Source of the DNA: Climacium dendroides | Taxonomy: Eukaryota > Streptophyta > Bryopsida > Hypnales > Climaciaceae | Assembly: GCA_950106755.1 (NCBI GenBank) | Contig: OX467091.1 | Span: forward strand, 17,253,538 to 17,317,537 | Direction: 5' to 3' | Length of the DNA: 64,000 nucleotides | Shown here: in pieces, positions 33,001-45,100 of the stretch | How the letters are laid out: each line of letters starts with the position of its first letter | Position numbering within the stretch: the stretch's first letter is position 1 | Made by a program: the position numbers and the translations under genes | The notes under the pieces: model-generated | Told to the model about the DNA's origin: nothing | The model's database searches: none | What the model saw: the letters and a program-made list of their open reading frames with translations, nothing else

Positions 33001-35448
33001 ATTTCCTACTATGTCCCTTCCTGCATCCACTGGTGGAGGTGATCTCAATACTCTCCAGCTCTCAAGAGACGAGCATGTAAGTAAATACTTCTCCCTCACT
33101 ACAGAATAATGTATAGATCTTTGGCAATAATTTCTCACCTGTGATGGATTTTCTCTTTCATCGATTCTCCTCTAATTAATACTTTAGGAGAATTGCTCAG
33201 AAATACCTCCTTGACTTTCCTAACAGTTGGAGGTAGCAAGTCTTGATGTCTACAGGCTGAATATATATTTATCTGAATTAATAGACGTTTAGTCTGGTGA
33301 ATTTGACATGTTTATTTTCTGTAACGATATGGCTTACTCTTGACATGGGCCAATTTGGGGTATATGCTCTCGAAAGTAGACCACTCTGAACAAGTTTGTT
33401 TTAATGTTTTTATCGTTTTTGGAGTGCAGCTTGTTCTCGCGGGAAGTGAAGGAGGCCATATCATTCTTTGGGATCTCCGAGGAGGAAGAAATTCTGCTGC
33501 TTTTGTCACAGCAGGAGAGGTATCTAATGCTTCGAGTCCACACCTACAAACGAGTGCTGTACTTATAGTAGAAGAAATTTCAACCTATGAATCTATGAAT
33601 CAAGATATGAAAGCAACCTATGAATCAAGATACAGACCAACTTATTTGCCAAATCTGGGGTTTGACTCATGAGATGATTATATATAAACAACTTCTGAAA
33701 TAGAACAAGTTCCAGTTGGAACTCTGATTTTATGAGGACTTTCTGACATGTAGTCTTGACAGGCTATGCGAGCCTTAGGTTTTGTACTACGCGCAACAAC
33801 ATGTCGTCCCTTATGAAATTTGACTAAGCTAGTGTTTTTTGAAGTATAGGGTTATCATCCTCCGCTAAGATCAATCCAAGTAGCCAAACTTCTTCTAGGC
33901 ATCCCTGGCTTAAAGGTGAGATTTCTTTATCGTAACTATTCAGCCTCCGGGTGTACTTTAGTCACAGCACTTATGCCGGGTTGATTTCCAGCAGTTCTTG
34001 CTTTTATTAAACTATCTCATTGAACGTGTTGCCTCATGTCTTAGAATTAAGGGACAGATTAATCAACGACATCCATTTGCTTTTTGCTGCAGGCCCAAGC
34101 TAATATTGAAAATAGCTCCGTACACTCTATTTCTTTGAGTCCTTCCTGTGGACACCACTTAGGATTTCATCTTAATAATGGATGGTAAGTGCGTACATTA
34201 CTATGTACTTTTCGACCATCCTGGTGAAATTCAACTTTCCTTTCCTTGAGGTGTGGACCAATTTTTGCCAGTAAATTATAATAGCGATGTCGCTGGATGT
34301 TGACATTATCCCTGAAATGAATAGACGAGTTCTTAACATTCTGTAGATTCATGACTTGGCAGGTCAGGTGTACTCGATCTCCTGGATTTCTCTGTGTCAC
34401 ATATTCATTGTCCTCCTTATTCATGGGTGTAAGTACCTTGACCTATTATTTGACAAAATTTTGCGTTATTGGTTCAATGGTAATGCAAGTGGCGAGCGTT
34501 GGAGAGTATCTTTCCACGTCTTCGTTGAAGAATATCGACAAACATATTGTTATCATTTTGGTATTTTCAATTGCACTTTGAGCTAATCTTTGGAATACTC
34601 ATGTCAGAGCAGAAACCCCGATTTTGCACCTTCGTCAACTGTTCGGCGTAGAAGACCCGCTTGGCTTACATCCTACCCTGTAAGCTATGCTGTCAACCAA
34701 CCTCTGGCTTGTTTTTAATCTCTCTAAGAACTTCAGGTGTGAGTAGTTTTCACATATCTGTTACCTGACGAGATTTCACATCCGCAGCACCATCGGAATT
34801 TTTGTCCTTCTTGTTAGCAATGTTGACCTTAAGGCTCGAATATTATTTGCTCGTTTTGTGCAGGTCTACGCTGTGGGATGCATGATGGAGTGTGAGATCA
34901 ACGTTTTGGACTTCACGCCTGGTTCAGTGTCACAGTGCTCGGTGAATAATAACCGGTTGGTGGGACTATTCGCGAATATCTCTGTGGTGACAGCCTTTTG
35001 TTTTTTTGACGTTCGACATTATATTTGTGTGTGGACTTTCTCATTACTGTCCCGAGATTGATTGGTTTTGTTTCCTGCAGTCATTTAGAACATACCGCCG
35101 GTGAAGAAAATTGGAAGAAGCAGCTTCAAACTTCAGAACCAGTGGTGGCCATCGCTTCCCACCCTAAAAATGACTATCTACTTGCTGGAACTCAGGTCTC
35201 AGAATATCTTTTGCTAAGACATTCTCTCAGTTCCTGATGACTTTTGATTATATTAATTGTTGAAATTAGTTGCATACCATTTGCTAATTTTGTGGTAACC
35301 TCCTCAGGCTGGATCATTGTTGCTGATTGGACAAATGAAGAAGCCTGCATTGACTGAAGAAGAGGACTTGAACTTATCTACTCAGGAAATAACAAGGCAC
35401 CGAAATCCCGTTGTAGATGTCAGTGAATTGGATGACCAATTTCGATAA
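30062..35448 (+). CDS. WD40-repeat protein, about 17 exons
   Basis: A predicted beta-propeller scaffold of about 475 residues, resembling an uncharacterised plant transducin/WD40 family. Exons: 30062-30129, 30867-30915, 31022-31104, 31146-31179, 31489-31567, 31956-32047, 32294-32368, 32691-32773, 32944-33076, 33430-33519, 33850-33915, 34093-34184, 34363-34428, 34610-34679, 34864-34955, 35081-35195, 35308-35448. All junctions are GT-AG and phases agree throughout; exons 2 and 3 are the least certain. The start MDKFVIRGIGPAFPSVKARL is characteristic. Repeat blades end in GCLSIHDF, KVYFYDI, KVHVWDRR, GHIILWDLRGGR, SGVLDLLDF, INVLDF and GSLLLIGQ. RLEAVRWNPTNQDE and YHPPLRSIQVAKLL are further family-like stretches. 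There are no catalytic residues; the role is probably protein binding. A MITE sits in intron 5. No defect is seen. Confidence 0.88.
30298..30352 (+). repeat. Short direct repeat in intron 1 of the WD40 gene
   Basis: A 23-base block beginning TCATTTAGCGGAAGG occurs at 30298-30320 and again at 30330-30352 (period 32). It lies in the presumed first intron. Confidence 0.9.
31622..31874. mobile_element. Stowaway-type MITE (Tc1/mariner) in an intron
   Basis: The element runs 31624-31872 (249 bp) between TA dinucleotides at 31622-31623 and 31873-31874. Terminal inverted repeats start CTCCCTCCGTCCC and end GGGACGGAGGGAG, the classic Stowaway ends, and the similarity continues inwards (AAATGATTGTCC against GGACAATCATTT). 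It has no coding capacity. It lies in intron 5 of the WD40 gene, clear of both splice sites. Confidence 0.95.
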
Positions 35449-35604
35449 GCATTTGCGACTTTTAGTTTCACAATTTTTTATCTGCAAGAAGGTTCATGTC
35501 CGCTGGTGCAGCTGGGGAGTTCTCTTATGTTCCCAGCTTTGGTTCAAGAGCAGGCTCCTGGTTGTAAGGGAGGTCCATAAAAGCGTCCTCTAATGCATGC
35601 AGAG
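35449..35604. other. 3' flank of the WD40 gene
   Basis: Presumed 3' untranslated region after TAA at 35446-35448. No clear polyadenylation signal was singled out. Confidence 0.4.
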
Positions 35605-35830
35605 GTACATTTTGCTTTTTCATTGCACCAGCAATGTTCAAATAGTGTACATCTCAGGAGGTGAATGCTTTTGGTGACCACTGTTTTTCAACTTCAAAAA
35701 TTCATAAAAATTCATGAAGCTCCAAAAAATATGAAATGACTTGGGTTAGATGCCAATTTCACTTGTCTTTCAAGAAAATTTTATTGAAAAATAATTCGAG
35801 AAGTCTAACCTTCCCAAATTGATTTTCAGC
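35605..35830 (+). repeat. Dispersed repeat family D, copy 2
   Basis: Starts GGTACATTTTGCTTTTTCA just after the WD40 gene. Shares TAGTGTACAT, AATATGAAATGA and TTGGGTTAGATGCCAATTT with the copy at 28590. It may supply part of the gene's 3' untranslated region. Confidence 0.65.
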
Positions 35831-36749
35831 TCTTAAATGGGTGCTCTTAAATGGGTGCTTTATGGACCATTCCAGTGGCATGCTCAACGGTATTATTGGC
35901 GTCTACAGGATGTAGTAGGAAATTTTAGCATCTAATGCATTCGTTGAACTGTGGTACATATGACCTCAGACTTCTGTAGAAACTCAATTGAGTCAGAGTC
36001 ACTATTAACCTTGTACATTTATGAAGAAAAGAGTAGTAGCATAGATATGTATAGGTCAAACAGGTTTTCAGTGCTTTGTGAATAAGTTGATGCGATACAA
36101 GAAGCTTTCTTGCGAATTATTATCATAATTGTGTACTGTCTTGTAAAGTTCAATTGACCAATTCGTTGTGTTTTTGTGAAGATATAGTGACTAATTCAGT
36201 TGACAATGTGCTTATATTGGGGGTAGTACTTTTGTCTTCACTATTTTGAGTAGAGAAGAAAGTTCAATGAGTTTGTTGAACTAATTTTGTATTGTCACAA
36301 GTAGTTGACTACTTGGCTGAACTTCTTCCCTCCAACTATGATTCCTATTCTAGTATAGAAGAAATGTTTGGCTTCCTTTTAATTTTCTGAGTTGTTGTAT
36401 GTGCACCTTGAGTCACCACTTGAAATTAATGCATCGTATACATTTCAAGTGATTATTTTGGGTATTCAAATCTTATGGAATTTAAAAAGATAAAAATCAA
36501 TTAACAATATAGTACATCTTTTTCTTAGTTCACTTGTAAAAAAAGAGTACCCTTGAATGATTCAATAGAGTGAATCCTATCTTACTACTAAAAGACCAAT
36601 GGCATTTATATCTCTACAAATTCAAATCTTTAATCTAATCAAGCATTGGTGGTATAGTGCAAGAGATATAAAGGTTGAAAGATGAAAATTTAAATTTCAA
36701 GTATAGCATATAAACCTTGTTATCAAGTGAAAATTAGAAGTTTTGTAGA
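35831..36749. other. AT-rich intergenic DNA
   Basis: No gene is seen. A GCATTGGTGGTATAGTGC motif near 36642 resembles the start of a tRNA, but no cloverleaf can be completed. Confidence 0.35.
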
Positions 36750-37552
36750 AATACTAGTAGTTGACGCTTGCTATGCTACACATTCACCATTAGAATTTCA
36801 TAAGAATTTTTATATATTAGATAGAATGCAAAGCAAGAATATCAATAAATCTTCAGATAAAAATGACTAAAATCTTCATATAATTTTTTAAATAAATAAG
36901 CATATATTGAAATAAACAATAGAAATTTAATGAATGATGAATGAAATACATGCAATGATGAATACGGTAAAAGATACATATACATTAGAATGCATTAGAA
37001 ATTTGACTCAATTGTTACAAACAATGACAACTCAAATAGAAGAATTTAAAAGAACTTGTAAATCTCAAAAGCTTTATGAACAATTTAATTGTTGTGAAAT
37101 CCAAAATCGGTTCAATCTAATAAATTTCTCAAATCATTTGGTAGTAGCAATAGGAAATTGAAATCAAAAGCTCAAAGCTCACAAAAGTACAAAATCATAG
37201 AAATGCAAAAGAAGTATAAAGCCAAGAAAAGCAATGGAATTGCTACCTTTATAATATCACTATATTGATCACCTCAATTGCAATGACTATATTATTTCTA
37301 TAATATCACCCTTTGTAAAAAGTGATATTACAAAAGTGATTGTGAACTGCTACTCTATTTCAATAATATCACATTGTGTGAAAATACAATTTCTATGTAT
37401 GCATGATTGAAAATATTCTTACAAAATATTTAAAATAATTATTTTAAAGACTTATTGAAATCATTATCATGTATTCTATTCAAATATATCAAAATTTTAC
37501 TAATATGTGATACAATGAATGCGTAGCATAGCAAGCACGAGCCTCTAGTATT
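36750..37552. mobile_element. Element with 37-bp terminal inverted repeats
   Basis: The left end (36750-36786) and right end (37516-37552) are inverted copies that share AATACTAG and CTTGCTATGCTAC, with a few mismatches between. The 803-bp interior is AT-rich with no recognisable transposase; one 75-residue frame (36934-37161) resembles nothing known. Probably a nonautonomous DNA transposon. No unambiguous target duplication is visible. Confidence 0.65.
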
Positions 37553-38089
37553 AATGGTAGCATTTGTGATATTATAGAGGGACTTATGATTTTAGTAGTA
37601 TGATTATTTGGGATTGAAGTTCAAAATTATGAAATTGAAATTGTATGTTGTTTAAATAATAATAATAAATTCCAAGAAAAATATTGCACTAGTACTCTTG
37701 GAGTATAATTTGTGTTTTTTATTTCTTAAATGAATTGTTTGAAGTGTTGTAAAGTGGATAGTTGTGTAGATTATGTTTTGTTTGGAAATTGTGACAATAA
37801 TTAAATAAAATGTATAATATGTGTCATAACAATGCGTTACTTGTTATTAAATTGTTGCGAATATTCCTCTGAGGTTTATGAAATCCGAAAAAAATAATTA
37901 GTAGAACAAATAGAGAATTTGCAATATATGTTAATTGATGATGCATCACAAATTGGTATAAATGCAACTCGATTTTTTGTATTTTTTTCTACAATGATTG
38001 TATTGAATTTTCATATTCACTTTGGTATACTTGTTTATATTCAAATATAAACTATGCTAAGTACTAAAATTTATAATTTAACTCCTAAA
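37553..38089. other. AT-rich intergenic DNA
   Basis: No coding or RNA feature is recognised in this stretch between two repeats. Confidence 0.35.
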
Positions 38090-38960
38090 AGACCATTGTC
38101 CCTTTAGAAGACAAATGGGATTCTAAGCATGTACCTATGGGCTGAATTTTTGTCATGATTTTTAAAATTTTATTGGAAGATAGAAAAACTAATAAGCTTC
38201 ATGGGAATAGGATTTTCTTTCAATCAGTCTTTGGGAACAAAAATTATGCCCAAATAAGCACAAAATAGGGAAGAGGGGGCAACAAAAAAAAATTCAAAAT
38301 TTGAATTAAATTTTTTTTGTCATATATTATATTTTGCCTATATGAAAAGCTTTTATTCATTCCATTTGAATTTGTTATGAGAAAGTTATGAACAATCTTG
38401 TTTTTTAGGCAATTACAACATCTTCTTGAAAAAAACCCTTATAGGATTCATTTTTGAATGCAATTTTTATAATTTAAAAAAATAAATTCCACATGATTTA
38501 TTTTTCTTCCTAAAGAAATCTTGCCATTGGAATTAGTGTGTTTTAATTCATCTCAGAGATATTAATAATTTAGATTTTCCTTCTATCTCATTCCCACTTC
38601 TACTTAATAGTTTTTTTAATAATGAAAATTAAGTTTTTCTTAAATTCTTTTTTTTCCCTAGACTCTCAACTCAATTTTCCAACATAAATATTTAAATCTC
38701 AAAACTTTTTAGTGCAAAAAATTTTAGTTAAGAAGGTTCAAAGTCAAAAAATCTAGTCCCGCAATGTGCTAAAAAAACTTATTTTTTTCTACTTTAAATA
38801 CAAATATTTTCAATCTATGCTGTCAAAATTTTTGAATTTTTTTCACACATTCTCATACTAGTTAGGTGTAAGACCCAACAATTAGATATGCAAAAAAGAA
38901 ATTCAAATTTTTTTACTCTTTGCTATAGAAATGACAATTTTGAATGTTTTTGGTAGAAAA
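38090..38960 (+). repeat. Dispersed repeat family A, copy 2
   Basis: Shares with the copies at 10310 and 40425 the ordered blocks CTTTTATTCATTCCATTTG, TTATGAACAATCTTGTTTTT, CATCTTCTTGAAAAAA, CATTTTTGAATGCAATTT, TTTAGATTTTCCTTCTATC, CTCTCAACTCAATTTTCCAA and AAGGTTCAAAGTC. Confidence 0.7.
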
Positions 38961-39704
38961 AGGCCTTGGTTTTTTAGGGATAAAAACGAGTTAATATAGA
39001 ATAATCAACCTAATTCAAATAGTAAACCTGCCTATGAAAGGCAAAACATATATGATAAGCACCTAGATAACTACCCATTAAAGTCTTACATTAACCCATG
39101 GCAGACTTTTTTTAATAAATGGGGTTAGGACTACATTAGGTTGATTTGTTGACATAATCCATGCCTTGAGAGATGGTCATGGAGTTATTAGTAATTGTCA
39201 TAGGACAATTACACCTTTCTATTGTAAACTTATCATTTTTTAATTCCTTCATGTCATGGCCATATTATGAAATCTTATAGCCATGTTAGAAAATGTTATA
39301 ACTTCTTTAGGTGTTAAGATGGCCATCATAAAAACACTTTTTGCTAATTTCGGGTAGTCTACAAACTCTTTTGGACCAAATGGGCATCACACTTCAAAAA
39401 TTCATAACAAATTCATATTTTGTCCAAAAATAAAATTTCAATTGCTTCCTTCATTTCTCACATTTGTCTTTGAATGGAAAAAATCTTAATTGTTTATGGT
39501 AATGGCAACAAAACAAACCACTTAATTTGCCTATCATAGGCATGTTTACCTTATTCCTTATTAGGAATTATGCAAATTCATGAGGCACACTAATAAAGAA
39601 TTTGACACTATTTTAGACAAAATCAATATAAAAAATCTATACTAAATCGATTTTACCTAAAATAGTGTTATTGACATCAAACTTACATCCATATTCATTT
39701 ACAT
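38961..39704. other. AT-rich intergenic DNA
   Basis: No gene seen. Sequence resembles other repeat edges in the window but has no clear structure of its own. Confidence 0.35.
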
Positions 39705-40205
39705 TTCATTCAAACTAGTGTGCCATGTATTGTTACCACAATAATATAAAACTAAAAGAAAAATAGTTTTTTAATTATTAGATTTATAAAAAATTTGAAA
39801 TTCAATAAATTTCACATTATAGGTTCAAATACCATGAAACAAAGTCTTTCTAACAGAGACCTTTCCAACATTACTAAGAACGTGACCATGGGATGCACAA
39901 TCCATAAGATCACACCATACCAAACAAACAAACAACCTAAAAGGTATAGATTTTTATTCAAACTAGTATATCCTATGCTATTGCTACAATAATTGCCACA
40001 GTAAAAGTAATTTTCTAATTTTATTACTCATGAAAACTTTTGAAATTCCATAACTTTCATACCGTAGGTCCAAATTCCACCAAACAAAGCTCATGCATCC
40101 TTCCTCACCAAGGGCTTTCCAACAATACTAAGCATGTGACCAAGGGATGTACAGTTTGAGAGACTTCAATGTATTAAACAAAACAAACAAACAAACATCT
40201 TATCT
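39705..40205 (+). repeat. Dispersed repeat family E, tandem pair
   Basis: Two adjacent copies (about 39705-39945 and 39950-40205), each with CAAACTAGT near its start, then a TAGGTTCAAAT or TAGGTCCAAAT block, AAACAAAG, CTTTCCAACA and GGGATG, ending in an AAAC-rich tail. A third copy is at 3530-3765. The TAGGTTCAAAT block and simple-repeat tail recall SINEs, but this is unproven. Confidence 0.65.
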
Positions 40206-40424
40206 TAATGGATGGATATTCATACCAATTACACCATATTTATCTAAAATTCATTCTACTCTTCAAACTCTTGCACCACTTGAATTTATTCAAGTAACAC
40301 AAATAAACCAAGGCTTGGTATATACTAGTCATGGGGCCACATGGGAGGCCAACCCAATTTGCATAAGTTCAAGCCCTCAATCCAACCCCAATTAACCCCT
40401 TGTCCCAAAGTCCCTATAGAAGAC

Positions 40425-41250
40425 TCTTGAGATTTTGGGTAGGCTCATGTGATCTCAATTTTTGACATGATTTCAAAAAATTAAATATAGAAAATCAAAT
40501 CAGCTTTTTAGAAATGTAATTTTTATTTCAATTGGTACTCAAAAACAAAAGTTATGCCACTATGAGTCCAAAAAGCAACTTGAGGGGTAGCCCAAAAAAA
40601 TTATAAAATTTGAATTTTTTAATTATTTTCCTCAAAGATTATATTTTTGTTTACAATTGAATCTTTGATTCATTCTACTTGGACTAGTGATGAGAAATTT
40701 TTGAACAATCTTATTTTTCGGGCAATCTAAGCATCTTCTTGAAAAAATAATTTATAGAATCCATTTTTGAATGCAATTTCTACAGTTTTTCAAAAAAAAT
40801 TATTAGGTAGGGTTAAGTTTGCTTACTAAAATAATCTCACCATTGGGATTATTGTGTTGTAACTCCATTTTAGAGCTATTAACAATTTAGTTATCCTTTC
40901 AATCTTAAACCTACTTCTACTTAATAATTTTTTAATGGTTGAAAATTAGGTGCTTTTTTGTTGAATTTTTTTTTCTAGATTCTCAACTCAATTTTTCAAC
41001 ATAAAAAATTCTAAAATCAAAACCAATAGTACAAAATTTTAAGTTAAAGAGATTCAAAGCCAAAAAATTTACTCAATCAAGGTGAAAAAAAAAATAGTTT
41101 TCTTCACTCTAAATGCAAATATCTTGCAATCTATGTAGTCAAAGTTTCTAAATTTTTTCCCATGCATACTTATACTAGTGTAGTACAAGATCCTATAGCT
41201 AAATATGTAAAAAAAGCAAATTTTAAAGTTTTTCACTCTTTGTAATAGAA
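40425..41250 (+). repeat. Dispersed repeat family A, copy 3
   Basis: Same orientation as copies 1 and 2. It begins around TAGGCTCATGTGA and shares GGACTAGTGATGAGAAA, CATCTTCTTGAAAAAATAA, CTACTTCTACTTAATAATTT and TTCTCAACTCAATTTTTCAA. The inverted copy at 60310-61140 is especially close to this one. Confidence 0.7.
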
Positions 41251-41919
41251 ATGGCAGTTTTGAGTGGGTTTTGAAGGAAAAAAGTCCTTGAGACTTAGGG
41301 GTTAATGTAAAGTGTTGAGGCCCAATTTCCAATTCATATGCTTTTGGATTATCTTAATGCTCAATTAAAAGAAATTTAAAACACACATCTTTTCCTTATT
41401 CTTTTCTTTTTTTCTATTAAAAAATAGTTCATTAATTTATTTTTCTTCCTATTTATTTTATTTCAAAAATAGAAGAGAAAATTTAGGATACTTTTTTTGA
41501 ACCTTTTTCTTTCTCTTCCTACTTTATATGCTTTAAAAATAGAAGAGAGATTTTTTTAACTTTTTCATTTTTCTTCCTATTTTTTTCATTTGGAATTTTT
41601 GTTTTTTACTTTATTTGAAACCTTTTTCTTTTCCCTATTGCAGATCTAAAGATAATTTATAATAAAAATAACATCCAATTATTTTTATAAATAAAAAATC
41701 ACATAATCCAAAAACAAACTGATGAATACAATATCTTCAAATCTTCTAAATTTTCTGTAGATCTTACGAAATCTTCCACACAAATAGCTTCTTCAGCCAA
41801 TAAAAAGCATCTTCCATAACGTGGAGCCCCCGAGACAACGAATGTGCATACGTCCCCGGCACGTGCTCCATCCATTCAATTTCATCCACAACGCGCATGA
41901 ATTCCTTCCACAGGGTATT
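41251..41919. promoter_or_regulatory. Upstream region of ATG14
   Basis: AT-rich up to about 41760, then GC-richer as the gene approaches. It should contain the ATG14 promoter; no specific element can be named. The segment from about 41920 onwards is duplicated at 29505. Confidence 0.4.
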
Positions 41920-42116
41920 CGAATGTAATTGACGAGCAATCCGTCGCTCCTCCCGATGTCAGTCGCACGCCTTCGGATAGTCATCAAAAACCTTCAACAA
42001 TCGTGGATTTCAACAGCAATTCCCAATTGGAGGCGTGCGAGATCCGCGATTGCAATAGCATTTTAGCAACGAGTTTCAATTGCAACAGGACTGCGAAGAG
42101 TATTTCCAAGACGGGC

Positions 42117-45100
42117 ATGGCGAGAAGGAGCTGCGTGTGTGGGATCTGCGACAGCGTTAACTTGCCTTCGGTGTGCCCGACTTGCATCAATTACAGGTAA
42201 TTTACGTAATCCAAAAATCTTTTTGGGCTTTTATCGGTTTATTTGTCGCTGGGTTTGGGAGAATTTCAGGGTTGGAATGAATTTCAGGTTGTGAATTTCA
42301 TGGTTGGATTGGGTCAGGCTGCTGGAACGGTACAAATTGGTGAAGAATTTGACGCAGGAGCGTGACGTGCTGCGTGTCCGCTTGGATGAGGAGCTCATTG
42401 CGAAGGTAACGTGACCTGGTTTGTTTGGTCGATACACTTCTAGGGCTTGGAAGTGAGATTTGTACCTCTTTTGGGTTTTTTATGACATTGAAGTTTGAAT
42501 GATTTGAAGATTTTGTTACCAAGGGATTGGGGGAGGGTGCTTGGGTTTTGGTGGAAAATTTGAGTCTCCTGAATGCTTAAATTAGGGCTCTGTATTTTTG
42601 CTTTTGCGCTGTGGAATTATCGGTCTCTGGCGGGGGGGGTGATTTGGTGAGTTTTTGGTGGATTTCTGTTTAGCGAGAGGCTGATCTACAGCAACTCTGG
42701 CGTGTGGAGCACGCAGAGCGCAAGGCGCAGCTCACAGAGCGCCTGCGGCAATGTAAGCAGGATCTTTTGCAAGGTATTCACGGGTTTGGGGTTCCTCTAT
42801 TTGGTCGGTAATGAGTTGCAACTTTCTTTTTGTTTGTCTTGGATTTTGAATTGGCTTAGTATATGCTTGCCCCTGTTTCTACGAGAATTTGTTAATACTG
42901 TGCTCATTGATCAGAGAAAACGAAACACGAACAAATACTACATGATTTAGATACTCGAACTCGGGTTCTTTCTGCTGCTTCTGCCCAGGTAATTACTCTG
43001 GTAGCCTTGCAATTGTTGATGACTTTGAGTTTCTGTAATTTATTACCGTGTTTCAGTTTTAATTTTAATTTTTGCAAATTTCATGTTCTATGAAACACAG
43101 ATGTAACCACCGTTCATGATTTTTGCAGTTGGAGAAGAAGAGAGCCGAACTGTTGACACGATACTATCCTGATTTGATTCGTGCGCAGTCCCTTGTTCAT
43201 GTGAGTAAATCCATTGCTGTGGATTTATTTTCTTCTTGTAATTTTCCTTTGATGTATTTCCCCTTTTTGAGGTTTTATGACATCCCCAGCCAGTACAATG
43301 TGTTATTTCTTATTTTGTCGATCCTTCTTTCGCCACGTGTATTATTCCAAGAATGGTACTGTTTTTTGACATAGAAAGCTCTAGTACGAATGGATTTGCA
43401 GTTGCGAAGTGATTCATTAGTAGTGACGAAAGTCAATGTTGCAGATGAGTGATGTAATGCTTACATGTGATTTGACGTTTCTGTTCCCATTTCTTTTGGC
43501 AGACGTCAGTGGCATCTGAGTTGTATCAGAAGCGGAGGACGATCTTCAGACAACTTTGCAAAATTTTGCCTCTTCGTCGAAGTTCTGTGAGTATTTTTGG
43601 CCCTTTTCTTAATTGTCCTGTGGAAACAGTTATTGACTTGTCATGCACGAAGGAACGTAACATTCTTGGGAATTTGCTTGGAGACACTTGGAATCGATGA
43701 ACAGTGAGCTAAGAAATGTCTTTTTGTGCACAATCTGGAGCTCATGTTATTTTTGCGAAGTCGGATATGGCTCACGTTAGAATTATTTCTTTCTGGTCGT
43801 CCAGTCCGTGGTTGGCATGTTTGTGGGCTCATTTGCTCGCCTGATAATAGAACGAACTGCTTCGCAAGTGGGTCAGTTCTTCAAAATTTTAGTTCTCCAC
43901 ATGCTTTTTGTGCTTCAGCGGAAAGGGTGCAAGATGTGTACGATAGGATATTATTAACTTAAACTGAATATTTAAAATGTGTGGGAGCTCGATGCTGAAA
44001 TTATTGGTAGAAAAGATTGCATCTTTGCAGCAAAAACACTGTTTCACAACAAATAAGGGCATTATTTCACCATCATAAACAGATAGTAGCAGGTGTTGTT
44101 TATCTTGCAAAGACTTAGTGGTCATTTCGTGGGTGTAGGTCACAGTTGATGAGCGGCAGAAGTGGGAAGGAAGCTTAAATGGACAGCGATCTGTACGAAT
44201 TTGTGGTGCTCGCCTACCCATTGGGGATGACCCACTGTCCACTCCACATACAGAACTTGCGGCATCGTTAGGGTAAGTCATTTGTAACCTTCCATTTAGT
44301 ACACCAAATTAGTATAAAAATGAAGCAAAATTTCATTTAATTATCATTAATCTTTATACAAGATATACAAGGGCCACTGACTTTGAATATCAAAAAGGTT
44401 CTTTTTGAAAACAGCCTAGAACGGTTTTGAAAGCAGACTGCTTATTCTTCTAAGGTACAGCTAATTTTATTTATTAATTTTGAGCAGGTATCTGGTTCAA
44501 CTAGTCAACATGGCAGCACGTTATTTATCTGGACCTCTTTTACATAGCTCTGGTTTTGCGGTAAGTGAGCTCACGTGCTTTGTCTGCAATGTACTGTGTT
44601 GTGAAAGACAAACAGTGTAGCACTCGATTTAAAGTGTTTACTCCGACTCGGTCTAGAGTTTTAATTGCATGTCATAATATCTGGGAAAGATTCCATTTCT
44701 GTGAGCTTGTTTGTGATGATATTTATCCTCAACTCATAATTAGTTGTTGACAATGCATGTGTGTAAACATGCCAATCAAGAATGTAAGTGCCTTTTAATT
44801 TGATATTCTTTCGAACGAATCTAATTTAGATGATGACGGTGCAGGCATCGTCATCACGTGTGTGGCAAAGGGCTTCGTACTCTGACTCAAAGCCAGCTTC
44901 TCGAAGGTAAACATACTGCTGAGGCTTTGACCTATCACTTCCTGCTGTTGCAATTGCAGTGAAGCATTAATTGAGATGTACTCTGCTGCTGGTGTTGTGC
45001 TACTGCTGTGCATGTGTAGTGGGTCCACTGGCCGATGGGAATGGTGCAATATTTGACGCAGGCATTAGTCTGGAAATATTCTTGTGCATCAGAACTGTTA

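Noticed and set aside
36642..36720. tRNA-like start (GCATTGGTGGTATAGTGC)
   Set aside because: No anticodon arm, T-arm or acceptor pairing can be completed downstream.
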